A model generated the notes under the pieces. That model made no database searches. It worked only from the letters and a program-made list of their open reading frames with translations, and was not told where the DNA came from. From Bradyrhizobiaceae bacterium (lineage in GTDB: Bacteria; Pseudomonadota; Alphaproteobacteria; Rhizobiales; Xanthobacteraceae), in assembly GCA_003105195.1 (NCBI GenBank), contig PQAH01000157.1, positions 1-40,129 on the forward strand: 40,129 nucleotides of DNA, written 5' to 3'. Shown here in pieces: positions 33,430 to 40,129 of this stretch. Positions within the stretch are counted from its first letter, which is position 1, and the number at the start of each line of letters is the position of its first letter. Made by a program: the position numbers and the translations under genes.

Positions 33430-33458
33430 AAGATACGACAAAATTGTCGTCCTGTCAA
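33430..33458 (-). promoter_or_regulatory. Promoter of the DUF72 gene
   Basis: On the minus strand TTGACA (33458-33453), 17 bases, TATCTT (33435-33430). The -35, spacing and -10 are the same as in the opposite promoter. The 16-base operator fills the spacer, so a bound repressor would block polymerase directly. Confidence 0.6.
33435..33450. promoter_or_regulatory. Operator 1, palindrome
   Basis: ACGACAAAATTGTCGT: perfect seven-base arms ACGACAA/TTGTCGT around AA. It lies in the spacer of the DUF72 promoter and just downstream of the repressor's own promoter. Confidence 0.65.
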
Positions 33459-33468
33459 TACCACAACA

Positions 33469-33480
33469 GACAAAAATGTC
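33469..33480. promoter_or_regulatory. Operator 2
   Basis: GACAAAAATGTC matches the core of operator 1 (GACAAAATTGTC, 33437-33448) at 11 of 12 bases. Centres are 32 bases apart, about three helical turns, so two dimers could sit on the same face. It occupies the place of a ribosome site in front of the repressor ATG; no GGAGG is seen there. Confidence 0.6.
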
Positions 33481-33483
33481 GAT

Positions 33484-34143
33484 ATGACATCGGCCCGAAC
33501 GATTATTGGCGACCGGCTGCGCGAGGCGCGCACCAACAGGCATCTGGATCAGATTTCGCTGGCGGAAAAGATCGGCGTGGTGACCAGAACACTTCAGCGG
33601 TGGGAGAAGGGGGAACAGGTTCCCGACGGCGTTGCCCTGACGAAGATCGCCAAGGCAACCGGAGTGCAGCCGACCTGGCTGTTGACGGGGGAGGGGGAGA
33701 TGTATCCCGCCCTATCACGTCCGCGGAACGTCTTTCCGCTGAACGCGACGACCAAGCGGAAGGTGGGCCTGGTGGACCTGCCTCTCATCTCGGCGGTCCC
33801 CGCGGGGAAGGTCGCGACAATGTTCCACCCCGATTATGTCGACACGTACGTCACCGTCGATGACGTGAAGGATCCGCAGGCGTTCGCCTTGAAGGTCCGA
33901 GGGAACAGCATGTCCCCCCGGATTGAGGATGGCGACATCGTGATCGTCAGTCCGAATCAGGAAGTGCACAGCGGGGACATCTGCGTGATTCGTGTCAGCG
34001 GGGAGGATACATTGAAGAGGGTGAAGCTCGAAGGGATGTATATGCACCTGATTCCATTGAATCCCGAGTTCGAGCCGGTCACCGTCAAGCGGAAGGACGT
34101 CGATTTCGTCTGGAAGGTCGTGAAGCTGATCAAGGAGCTCTGA
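33484..34143 (+). CDS. LexA/CI-type repressor, XRE helix-turn-helix with S24 self-cleavage domain
   Basis: 219 residues. Residues about 6-68 are an XRE helix-turn-helix (ISLAEKIGVVTRTLQRWEKG). Residues about 95-215 are a peptidase S24 domain with a cleavage-site Ala107-Gly108 (AVPAGKV), nucleophile Ser142 (RGNSMSPRIEDGD) and general base Lys178 (DTLKRVK). This is the build of CI-like and SOS-type repressors that cleave themselves on RecA activation. It is not the winged-helix LexA type. No phage genes are nearby. Two matching operators in front suggest self-repression and control of the divergent DUF72 gene. ATG 33484 is the only reasonable start. Confidence 0.9.
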   Translation: MTSARTIIGDRLREARTNRHLDQISLAEKIGVVTRTLQRWEKGEQVPDGVALTKIAKATGVQPTWLLTGEGEMYPALSRPRNVFPLNATTKRKVGLVDLPLISAVPAGKVATMFHPDYVDTYVTVDDVKDPQAFALKVRGNSMSPRIEDGDIVIVSPNQEVHSGDICVIRVSGEDTLKRVKLEGMYMHLIPLNPEFEPVTVKRKDVDFVWKVVKLIKEL

Positions 34144-34151
34144 TTTTCCCT

Positions 34152-34169
34152 CCTGACGGTCACGTCAGG
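34152..34169. terminator. Hairpin between convergent repressor and DUF1015 genes
   Basis: CCTGACG/CGTCAGG with a four-base loop spans the DUF1015 stop codon and lies eight bases after the repressor stop. No T run follows on either strand, so termination is uncertain. Confidence 0.4.
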
Positions 34170-35401
34170 AAGTGCACCACCATCCCGTCCCGCAATTTCG
34201 GTTCAAACCAGGTCGATTTCGGCGGCATGATCTTCCCCGCATCCGCGATCGCAAGGAGCTCCTCGATCGAGGTGGGGAAGAGGGCGAATGCCGCTGCCAT
34301 CTCGCCCGAATCCACTCGGCGCTCAAGCTCGCTCAAGCCCCGGATCCCTCCGACGAAGTCGATGCGTTTGCTTGTGCGCGGATCCTCGATGCCGAGGATC
34401 GGCGCAAGCAGTTGGCGCTGAAGGATGGAGACGTCGAGGCGCTCGACGGGATCGGCGGTCGTCCGCAGCTCCGCATGTGCCGTCAGCAGGTACCACTGGT
34501 GCGTCATGTACATCGCGTACTCGCCCTTGCGTGCGGGCTTGGCCCGGGCCTCCGCCGCGCGAACATCGAACTTTGTCCGGATCCGCTCCAGGAGTGCCGC
34601 GGGCGAGAGGCCGTTGAGGTCTTTCACAACACGGTTGTAGTCCATGATGCGAAGCTGGTTGTGGGGGAACATCACGGCGAGGAAGAAGTTGTACTCCTCC
34701 GTGCCCCTATGGTGCAGGTTGGCGTCGGCCATCTCTTTTCCCACGCGCGCGGCCGCAGCGGAGCGGTGGTGGCCGTCGGCGACGTAGAGGTTGGGGATCT
34801 GGCGGAATTCCTGCTCGATCGCCGCGATGTCGGCGTGGTCGCTCACCACCCAGAGGCGATGCCGGATATTGTCTTTTGCGACGAAATCGTTGGCCGGGGT
34901 GTACCGCGTGATTTTCTCGACGATGGCATCGAGAGCGGGGCGCGCCCGGTAGGTGAGGAAGATCGGCCCGGTATGGGCGCTGGTCACCCTGACGTGCTTC
35001 GTGCGGTCGTCCTCTTTGTCCTTCCGCGTCAGCTCGTGCTTCTTGATGCTATCGTTCAGGTATTCGGCGACCGACGCGCAGCCGACGATGCCGTACTGCG
35101 TATGCCCTTCCATGGTCTGGGCATAGACGTAGAAGCATGGGTCGGGATCAGGCCGGAGAATGCCTTCCCGGACGAGCCGTTCGAGGTTCTCCTTCCCTTT
35201 GAGGTAGACCCGATCGTCGTACAGGTCCACGGACGGTGGGAGGTCGATCTCCGGCTTCCCGACGTGCAGGAATGAAAGCGGCTCGTTCCCGGCCTCCGCC
35301 CGGGCTTCTTCCGACGTGAGGACGTCGTACGGCTTTGCCGCGACAAGTGAGGCAAGCTGCGGTTGCGGGCGAAATCCCTTGAAGGGACGGACGGTGGCCA
35401 C
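34160..35401 (-). CDS. DUF1015 family protein
   Basis: A 413-residue DUF1015 protein, near the normal length. It begins TVRPFKGFRP and has AAKPYDVLTSEEAR, FYVYAQTMEGHTQYGIVGCASVAEY, HTGPIFLTYR, YVADGHHRSAAA and FVGGIRG, all family landmarks. GTG 35401 was chosen because GGAGG lies nine bases upstream. The function is not established. It lies 74 bases after a class V aminotransferase on the same strand; DUF1015 often neighbours serine-pathway genes in Bacteroidota, so a link to serine or related amino-acid metabolism is plausible. Confidence 0.9.
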   Translation of the reverse strand: MATVRPFKGFRPQPQLASLVAAKPYDVLTSEEARAEAGNEPLSFLHVGKPEIDLPPSVDLYDDRVYLKGKENLERLVREGILRPDPDPCFYVYAQTMEGHTQYGIVGCASVAEYLNDSIKKHELTRKDKEDDRTKHVRVTSAHTGPIFLTYRARPALDAIVEKITRYTPANDFVAKDNIRHRLWVVSDHADIAAIEQEFRQIPNLYVADGHHRSAAAARVGKEMADANLHHRGTEEYNFFLAVMFPHNQLRIMDYNRVVKDLNGLSPAALLERIRTKFDVRAAEARAKPARKGEYAMYMTHQWYLLTAHAELRTTADPVERLDVSILQRQLLAPILGIEDPRTSKRIDFVGGIRGLSELERRVDSGEMAAAFALFPTSIEELLAIADAGKIMPPKSTWFEPKLRDGMVVHFLT

Positions 35402-35475
35402 GGTTTCGATCCTCCGGTGGTGGTGAGGTCAGGCCCTCACCCGGGTGTCTGGTTGAGCCTGGATTGCGGCCGGCG

Positions 35476-36552
35476 CTATTTCAGCGTCGGCAGGATCCTT
35501 TCGATTTCCCCCGTCACCTGCTTGACGTCGGCCAGTGTCAGTTCCCCCATGTGGGCGATCCGGAACGTCTTCTCCTTCAGGTCGCCGTACCCATTAGAGA
35601 TCTGCATCCCGACCTTTGCCAGTTCGCCGTTGAGCCCCCCCACGTTGATGCTTCTGGTGTTGGTGATGGTGGTCAGTGTAACCGACGCGTGACGTTCTTC
35701 GGGATAGAGGGCAAAGTGCTCCTTGGCCCAGGCACGCGTATAGAGCGCCATCTCCCGGTGGCGGGCGTAGCGGTTCTCGAGCCCCTCCGCCAGGATCCGG
35801 TCGAGCTGGAAGTCCAACGCGAACATGTGTGGGAGAGAAGGAGTGGCATGGTACTGGTGATCTTTGGTCTCGATATACTTGTAGATCTCGAGGATGTCCA
35901 GATACCAGCCACGGTGCTTGACCTGTTTCCCGTGTTCAAGCGATCGGGGGGAGACCGAACAGATGGCCATTCCCGGAGGGAGGGCGAGCGCTTTCTGGGT
36001 TGAGGTGATGCAGACGTCGATGCCGAGCCTGTCCACTTCTACTTTGGCTCCGGCCATGGAGCTGACCGCGTCGACGAGCCAGAGGACGTCGGGGTACTTC
36101 TTGCGGACTTCGGCAATCTCCTCCACCGGGTTCATGATCCCCGTGCTCGTCTCGTTGTGGGTGATCGTGAAGACATCGTATTTTCCCGTGGAGAGGTATT
36201 TGTCGACGATCTCCGGCGTTGTGGCTTTTCCCCATTCCGTGTCGTGCTTGTCGGCGGGAACGCCGTTCGCCTCGGCCATCTTGAACCACCGGTTGCCGAA
36301 TGCACCCACGGTGAAGACGATGGCGCGCTTGGCCGTGAGCGAGCGGATGGATCCTTCCATCAGCCCCGACCCGGAGCTGGTCGAAAGGAGAATGGGGTTC
36401 TGCGTGTAGAAGACTTTGCGCAGCTTGTCGCTGATGTCCCGCTGGAGCTTGGAGGCGTCTTTGCTCCGGTGGCCGATCATCGGGGTGGCGAGCTTCTGCA
36501 GGACTTCCGGCGCGACTTCGGTGGGACCCGGGATGAACAGTTTCTTATGCAT
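35476..36552 (-). CDS. Class V aminotransferase (alanine-glyoxylate/serine-pyruvate type)
   Basis: A 358-residue PLP enzyme. It opens FIPGPTEVAPEVLQ with IGHRS, has Asp161 in LVDAVSS, and PLP lysine Lys187 in TSTQKALALPPGM. The end reads FRIAHMGELTLADVK. These fit the AGXT/SPT branch that transfers amino groups between alanine or serine and glyoxylate or pyruvate. Some members in this group act as phosphoserine or phosphonate aminotransferases, so the substrate is open. ATG 36552 has AGGA just upstream; the frame extends to 36618 without support. It leads an operon with DUF1015. Confidence 0.9.
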   Translation of the reverse strand: MHKKLFIPGPTEVAPEVLQKLATPMIGHRSKDASKLQRDISDKLRKVFYTQNPILLSTSSGSGLMEGSIRSLTAKRAIVFTVGAFGNRWFKMAEANGVPADKHDTEWGKATTPEIVDKYLSTGKYDVFTITHNETSTGIMNPVEEIAEVRKKYPDVLWLVDAVSSMAGAKVEVDRLGIDVCITSTQKALALPPGMAICSVSPRSLEHGKQVKHRGWYLDILEIYKYIETKDHQYHATPSLPHMFALDFQLDRILAEGLENRYARHREMALYTRAWAKEHFALYPEERHASVTLTTITNTRSINVGGLNGELAKVGMQISNGYGDLKEKTFRIAHMGELTLADVKQVTGEIERILPTLK

Positions 36553-36909
36553 GGTTTCCTCGAAGAATTGGCTGATGGAAGGCCGATACGAAAGAGCGGC
36601 GTGAGCCGCAGGAGTCACTGAACAAAAGTCGAGAAAAAAGGATGGAAAATCAATCCCGCGTGAAGCGCCGGCGGACGGAAGTCTGGACGCGAGGGGCTGA
36701 AAACATGCCGGAGCGATAGACGAAATCTTAACACGCGCCGTCGATTTTCCTCTTGAATTTGCGGCTGCTCATCCCTATTTTCCTACAGCTTACCGAGTCA
36801 CATCCTACGCATCAGCGGCTTCTCGCAGTCCGGCACCGCACGACATCGGTCAAACTCACAGCAGTTCATTTTCCTACTCATTGCTTCAATTCTCAACAGG
36901 AGATGATTC
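36553..36909. other. 357-base divergent intergenic region
   Basis: It lies between the aminotransferase (minus) and the TonB-dependent receptor (plus). It holds the receptor promoter listed separately and a leader of about 120 bases. In the aminotransferase direction only a weak TTGATT-N17-GACTTT is seen. No riboswitch, tRNA or small ORF was recognised. Confidence 0.6.
36753..36781 (+). promoter_or_regulatory. Promoter of the TonB-dependent receptor gene
   Basis: TTGAAT (36753-36758), 17 bases, TATTTT (36776-36781). A start near 36788 gives a leader of about 120 bases before AGGAG (36898-36902) and ATG 36910. Based on consensus only. Confidence 0.5.
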
Positions 36910-39900
36910 ATGAGCAAAATGATGACCATTTTGGGGACATTTCTGCTTCTGGCGGTACTGATGAGCGCCCCGCAACGGCTCCTCGCGCAGGGTGTGACGA
37001 CGGCCGCCATCGCCGGCAAGATCACGAGCGCTGCCGGCGAAGCGCTTCCCGGCGTCAACGTTGTTGCCACCCACGAGCCGAGCGGGACGAAATACGGCGC
37101 CATCTCCCGCGAAGACGGCGAGTACACGCTTCCGAATCTTCGCACGGGCGGACCCTACACCGTGAGCGCATCGGTCGTCGGGTACCAGAGGCAATCGGTC
37201 AACCAGATTTTTCTGAAGCTCTCCCAGACCCTCGATCTCAACTTCCGGCTGAAGGAAGAGGCCGTACAGGCGGCGGAGGTCGTGGTCACCGGCGAGCGTT
37301 CATCGGTCTTCAGTTCGACGCACACCGGCGCGACGACGAACGTCACCCGCGCGCAGATTGACAACCTCCCGACGATCTCCCGCAACTTCCAGGATTACTA
37401 CAAGCTCTCGCCGTACGTCTCCAGCACCAACGGGAACGTCCTGGGGAGGAACTCCAAGTACAACAACATCCAGATCGACGGCACGAATTTCAACGATCTG
37501 TTCGGCCTCGGTTCGACGGGCGCGCCGGCGGGCCAGTCGAACGTCACCCCGATCAGCCTCGACGCCATCGAAGAGTTCCAGATGGTCGTTTCCCCGTACG
37601 ATGTGCGGCAGTCCGGCTTTACCGGAGCGGGAATCAACGCGATCACGCGGAGCGGGACCAACGCCTACAACGGATCGGCATTCTACTACGGCCGCAACGA
37701 GGATCTGGCGGGGAAGAGCCCCAACGCCGCAAAGCAGAAGCTGTCGGATTTCACTGACTGGCAGCTCGGCGCGCGTGTCGGCGGCCCGATCATCCAGGAT
37801 AAGCTGTTCTTCTTCGTCAACGGCGAGGTCACGCGGTGGAAACAGCCTTTCACGCGGACGTACGGCAACCAGACGATCGGGACCAACGCCTATACCGTTC
37901 CGATCGACTCCCTCAACCTTCTCAACAGCACGATCAAGAGCAGATACGGGTACGATGTCGGGTCATGGACGGACCTCGCCCCCTTCCGCGAAAGCGACAA
38001 GGCGTTCGTGCGGTTCGACTACAACCTGAGTGAAAACCACAAACTTACGGCCCGCTGGAACTACCTCCGGTCGAGCGAGACGAATTCGCCCTCACGCGGC
38101 CGGTCGGCGACCGATATCTACGCGGACAACGCGCAGTACAAGCTCGATGACGAGACGCACTCCATCGCGCTGCAGTTGACCAGTGTGTTCGCACAGAACA
38201 TGTCGAACGAATTGATCCTCGGCTACGTCGATCAGATGGACGAGCCGGTCTACTACGGATCGGCGTTCCCGACCATCTACATCAACACCAGCAACCAGTC
38301 GGCGGCGGATAAACGGACCCAGAAACTCGTTCTCGGCGCCGAGGAGTTCCGCCACCACAACCTGCTCGGGCAGAAGTATTTTGAAATCACGGACAACTTC
38401 TCGTACTATCTGCCGGGGCACACCCTCACCTTCGGCCTGAAGATGGACTTCCTCTCCTTCAGGAACCTCTTCATTTCGGATGCTTTCGGCGCCTATACGT
38501 ACAATTCGATCGCTGCGTTTCTGAACGACCAGCGGGCGGCCAGCTACTCGTTCCGCTATTCAGCGACTGCGGACCCCCTCCAGGAGGCCAACTGGGGCGC
38601 CCGCCAGTACGGGTTCTACGCGCAGGACGAGTGGTCGGTGACCCCGGCGTTGAAACTGACCGCCGGCGTGCGGGTTGACATTCCCACGTACCCGGACCAT
38701 GCGAGCTACAACAAGGCCATCGATTCGACGTTCGGATACCGGACCGACGAGCCGCCGAAGACGACCCTGTCGTGGTCGCCCAGAGTGGGCTTCAACTGGT
38801 CCATCGACGAGGACCGCACGATGCAGCTGCGCGGCGGCATCGGCATCTTCTACGGCCGGTTCCCCTACGTCTGGGTATCGAACCAGTACAGCAATACGGG
38901 CGTCGACTTCTACACCGTGACGACCGTTCCGAACAACTTCATCGCCGATCCGAACGGTCAGCCGAAGCTCCCGCCGACCAGCACGACCGCGGAGGTAAAC
39001 CTGACCGACCCGAACTTCGTCGCGCCGTCGGTCTGGCGCTGGAACCTCGGATTCGACTACAAGCTTCCGTATGACCTGGTGGCGACGGTCGAAGGAATCT
39101 TCTCCTTCACGCAGAACGACGTCTACTACCAGAACATCAACCTGGCCGGGACGCAGGCGAACTCGGGCCTGACCGCGGGCGGGAAGCTCGCGGGCGAGAA
39201 CCGCGAGGTATGGGGAACATGGTCGGCGTCCAGCCGGAGATACACCACGATCTGGGTGAACAATCAGTTCTCCCCCGGTGTCTTCTACGTGACCAACACT
39301 GACAAGGGGAGCAACTCCAATATCGTCCTCCAGATCCAGCGTGTTGCGGCCGAAGGCCTGATCGGCTCGCTGTCGTATACCTGGGGGATGGCGAAGGACA
39401 TCAACAGCGGCAACTCCACCACGGCGAGCTCGGGCTGGCGCTTCAATCCGACCCCGGGGAACCCCAACGCCCCGCAGCTCACCTATTCCCAGTGGGACCG
39501 CACGCACCGCATCCTCGGAATTCTCTCCTATCGGTATGACTGGACCGGCAACGGTCTGGCGACGACGATCGGCGTCAGCTACAACGGCCAGTCGGGCCGC
39601 CCGTTCTCCTGGATGGTGGACGGTGACATCAACGGCGACGGCAGAAGCGATAACGACCTCGCCTATATTCCGAAGGATGCCAACGACGTCGTCCTGGTGA
39701 ACTCCTCCGGGGCGGTGCTTCCGACGAGCGATGCGGCTTACACGCAGCTGATGAACTTCATCAACAGCGACAAATACCTGAGCGACGCAAAGGGGAAGAT
39801 CATCGAGCGGTCCGGCGCGCGCGAACCCTGGTCCCACACGATCGATCTCCGGCTTGCCCAGGAAGTTCCCACGTTTGACGGACAGAAGATCGAGATCACG

Positions 39901-40129
39901 TTCGACATCCTGAACGTTATGAACCTTCTCAACAGCGACTGGGGCTGGGTCAAGACGGTGGGCACGAACCAGACGGTCAACCTGCTTCAGTTCCACAGCA
40001 TCGAGAATACGGCCGGATCGCCGAACATCGGAAAGCCCCGCTACCGCTGGCTCGGCATGAGCGATCCGTTCATCCCGGACAACATTCTGTCCCGCTGGCA
40101 GATGCAGATCGGTCTCCGGTACACGTTCT
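36910..40129 (+). CDS. TonB-dependent receptor, Oar-like, with carboxypeptidase-regulatory domain (stop codon cut)
   Basis: The frame is open from ATG 36910 to the window edge, 1073 residues. A signal peptide (TILGTFLLLAVLMSA, cut near LLA-QG) leads to a carboxypeptidase-regulatory-like beta domain (about 33-110; GKITSAAGEALPGVNVVAT). A TonB plug follows (about 120-235; NIQIDGTNFNDLFG and GAGINAITRSGTN), then a large barrel. The last residues are IGLRYTF followed by a single T, so the aromatic barrel signal is present and a stop codon probably begins at 40129. It imports a large or scarce ligand across the outer membrane using TonB energy; the ligand is unknown. AGGAG lies seven bases before the ATG. 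Confidence 0.9.
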   Translation, partial: MSKMMTILGTFLLLAVLMSAPQRLLAQGVTTAAIAGKITSAAGEALPGVNVVATHEPSGTKYGAISREDGEYTLPNLRTGGPYTVSASVVGYQRQSVNQIFLKLSQTLDLNFRLKEEAVQAAEVVVTGERSSVFSSTHTGATTNVTRAQIDNLPTISRNFQDYYKLSPYVSSTNGNVLGRNSKYNNIQIDGTNFNDLFGLGSTGAPAGQSNVTPISLDAIEEFQMVVSPYDVRQSGFTGAGINAITRSGTNAYNGSAFYYGRNEDLAGKSPNAAKQKLSDFTDWQLGARVGGPIIQDKLFFFVNGEVTRWKQPFTRTYGNQTIGTNAYTVPIDSLNLLNSTIKSRYGYDVGSWTDLAPFRESDKAFVRFDYNLSENHKLTARWNYLRSSETNSPSRGRSATDIYADNAQYKLDDETHSIALQLTSVFAQNMSNELILGYVDQMDEPVYYGSAFPTIYINTSNQSAADKRTQKLVLGAEEFRHHNLLGQKYFEITDNFSYYLPGHTLTFGLKMDFLSFRNLFISDAFGAYTYNSIAAFLNDQRAASYSFRYSATADPLQEANWGARQYGFYAQDEWSVTPALKLTAGVRVDIPTYPDHASYNKAIDSTFGYRTDEPPKTTLSWSPRVGFNWSIDEDRTMQLRGGIGIFYGRFPYVWVSNQYSNTGVDFYTVTTVPNNFIADPNGQPKLPPTSTTAEVNLTDPNFVAPSVWRWNLGFDYKLPYDLVATVEGIFSFTQNDVYYQNINLAGTQANSGLTAGGKLAGENREVWGTWSASSRRYTTIWVNNQFSPGVFYVTNTDKGSNSNIVLQIQRVAAEGLIGSLSYTWGMAKDINSGNSTTASSGWRFNPTPGNPNAPQLTYSQWDRTHRILGILSYRYDWTGNGLATTIGVSYNGQSGRPFSWMVDGDINGDGRSDNDLAYIPKDANDVVLVNSSGAVLPTSDAAYTQLMNFINSDKYLSDAKGKIIERSGAREPWSHTIDLRLAQEVPTFDGQKIEITFDILNVMNLLNSDWGWVKTVGTNQTVNLLQFHSIENTAGSPNIGKPRYRWLGMSDPFIPDNILSRWQMQIGLRYTF

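Noticed and set aside
33366-33536. N-terminal extension of DUF72
   Set aside because: It would cover both promoters and operators; ATG 33365 has AGGAGGGG upstream and the family start follows.
33484-34143. Prophage repressor marking a phage
   Set aside because: No integrase, excisionase, replication or structural genes around it; neighbours are chromosomal.

Overview
The window reads as two genomes joined inside one open reading frame. Positions 1 to about 21,300 are very GC-rich DNA with the gene content and order of an alphaproteobacterium, most likely Hyphomicrobiales (Rhizobiales). Evidence includes membrane cytochrome cycM divergent from kdsB-pheA, a yej-type peptide importer, tadB/tadC/cpaF pilus genes and a palindromic intergenic repeat of the rhizobial type. 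From about 21,300 to the end, base composition and codon use change to moderately GC-rich. The genes there suit the Bacteroidota/Chlorobiota/Ignavibacteriota group: a TonB-dependent receptor with a carboxypeptidase-regulatory domain, a BatA-like VWA protein, a patatin/POTRA/barrel protein and DUF1015. Clear GGAGG ribosome sites on several of these genes favour the Chlorobi/Ignavibacteria side over classical Bacteroidetes.

Left part: the end of a retropepsin-like protease, an intergenic palindromic repeat, a phosphomanno/phosphoglucomutase and two small ORFs. Then kdsB-pheA (minus) diverge from cycM (plus). Two YejA-like binding proteins, yejB, yejE, yejF and a hydroxyacid dehydrogenase form a tightly packed plus-strand operon. 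Facing it is a minus-strand operon of M17 aminopeptidase, MarR regulator and SH3-NlpC/P60 hydrolase. A TadD-like lipoprotein (plus) faces cpaF-tadB-tadC (minus).

Junction: the 775-codon ORF at 19741-22068 starts as HflX of the right-hand organism. It becomes alphaproteobacterial HflX near 21289-21324 and alphaproteobacterial CpaF near 20977-21000. Both switches fall on stretches the two parents would share, and they lie only about 300 bp apart. An assembly chimera is the best explanation; a real GTPase-pilus-ATPase fusion is the less likely alternative.

Right part: a VWA/BatA-like membrane protein translationally coupled to hflX, and a divergent patatin-family outer-membrane protein with a good terminator. 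Next come a small unknown protein, an SDR lacking the catalytic Tyr/Lys, and a coupled, HUH-less relative of REP-associated transposases with an Arg/Gly/Pro tail. A soluble hybrid histidine kinase and a DUF72 protein follow. DUF72 is divergent from a LexA/CI-type self-cleaving repressor, and the two share a promoter region with two matching operators. An aminotransferase-DUF1015 operon and an Oar-like TonB-dependent receptor, whose stop codon is cut by the window edge, complete the region. I saw no rRNA, tRNA, CRISPR array or intact insertion sequence.
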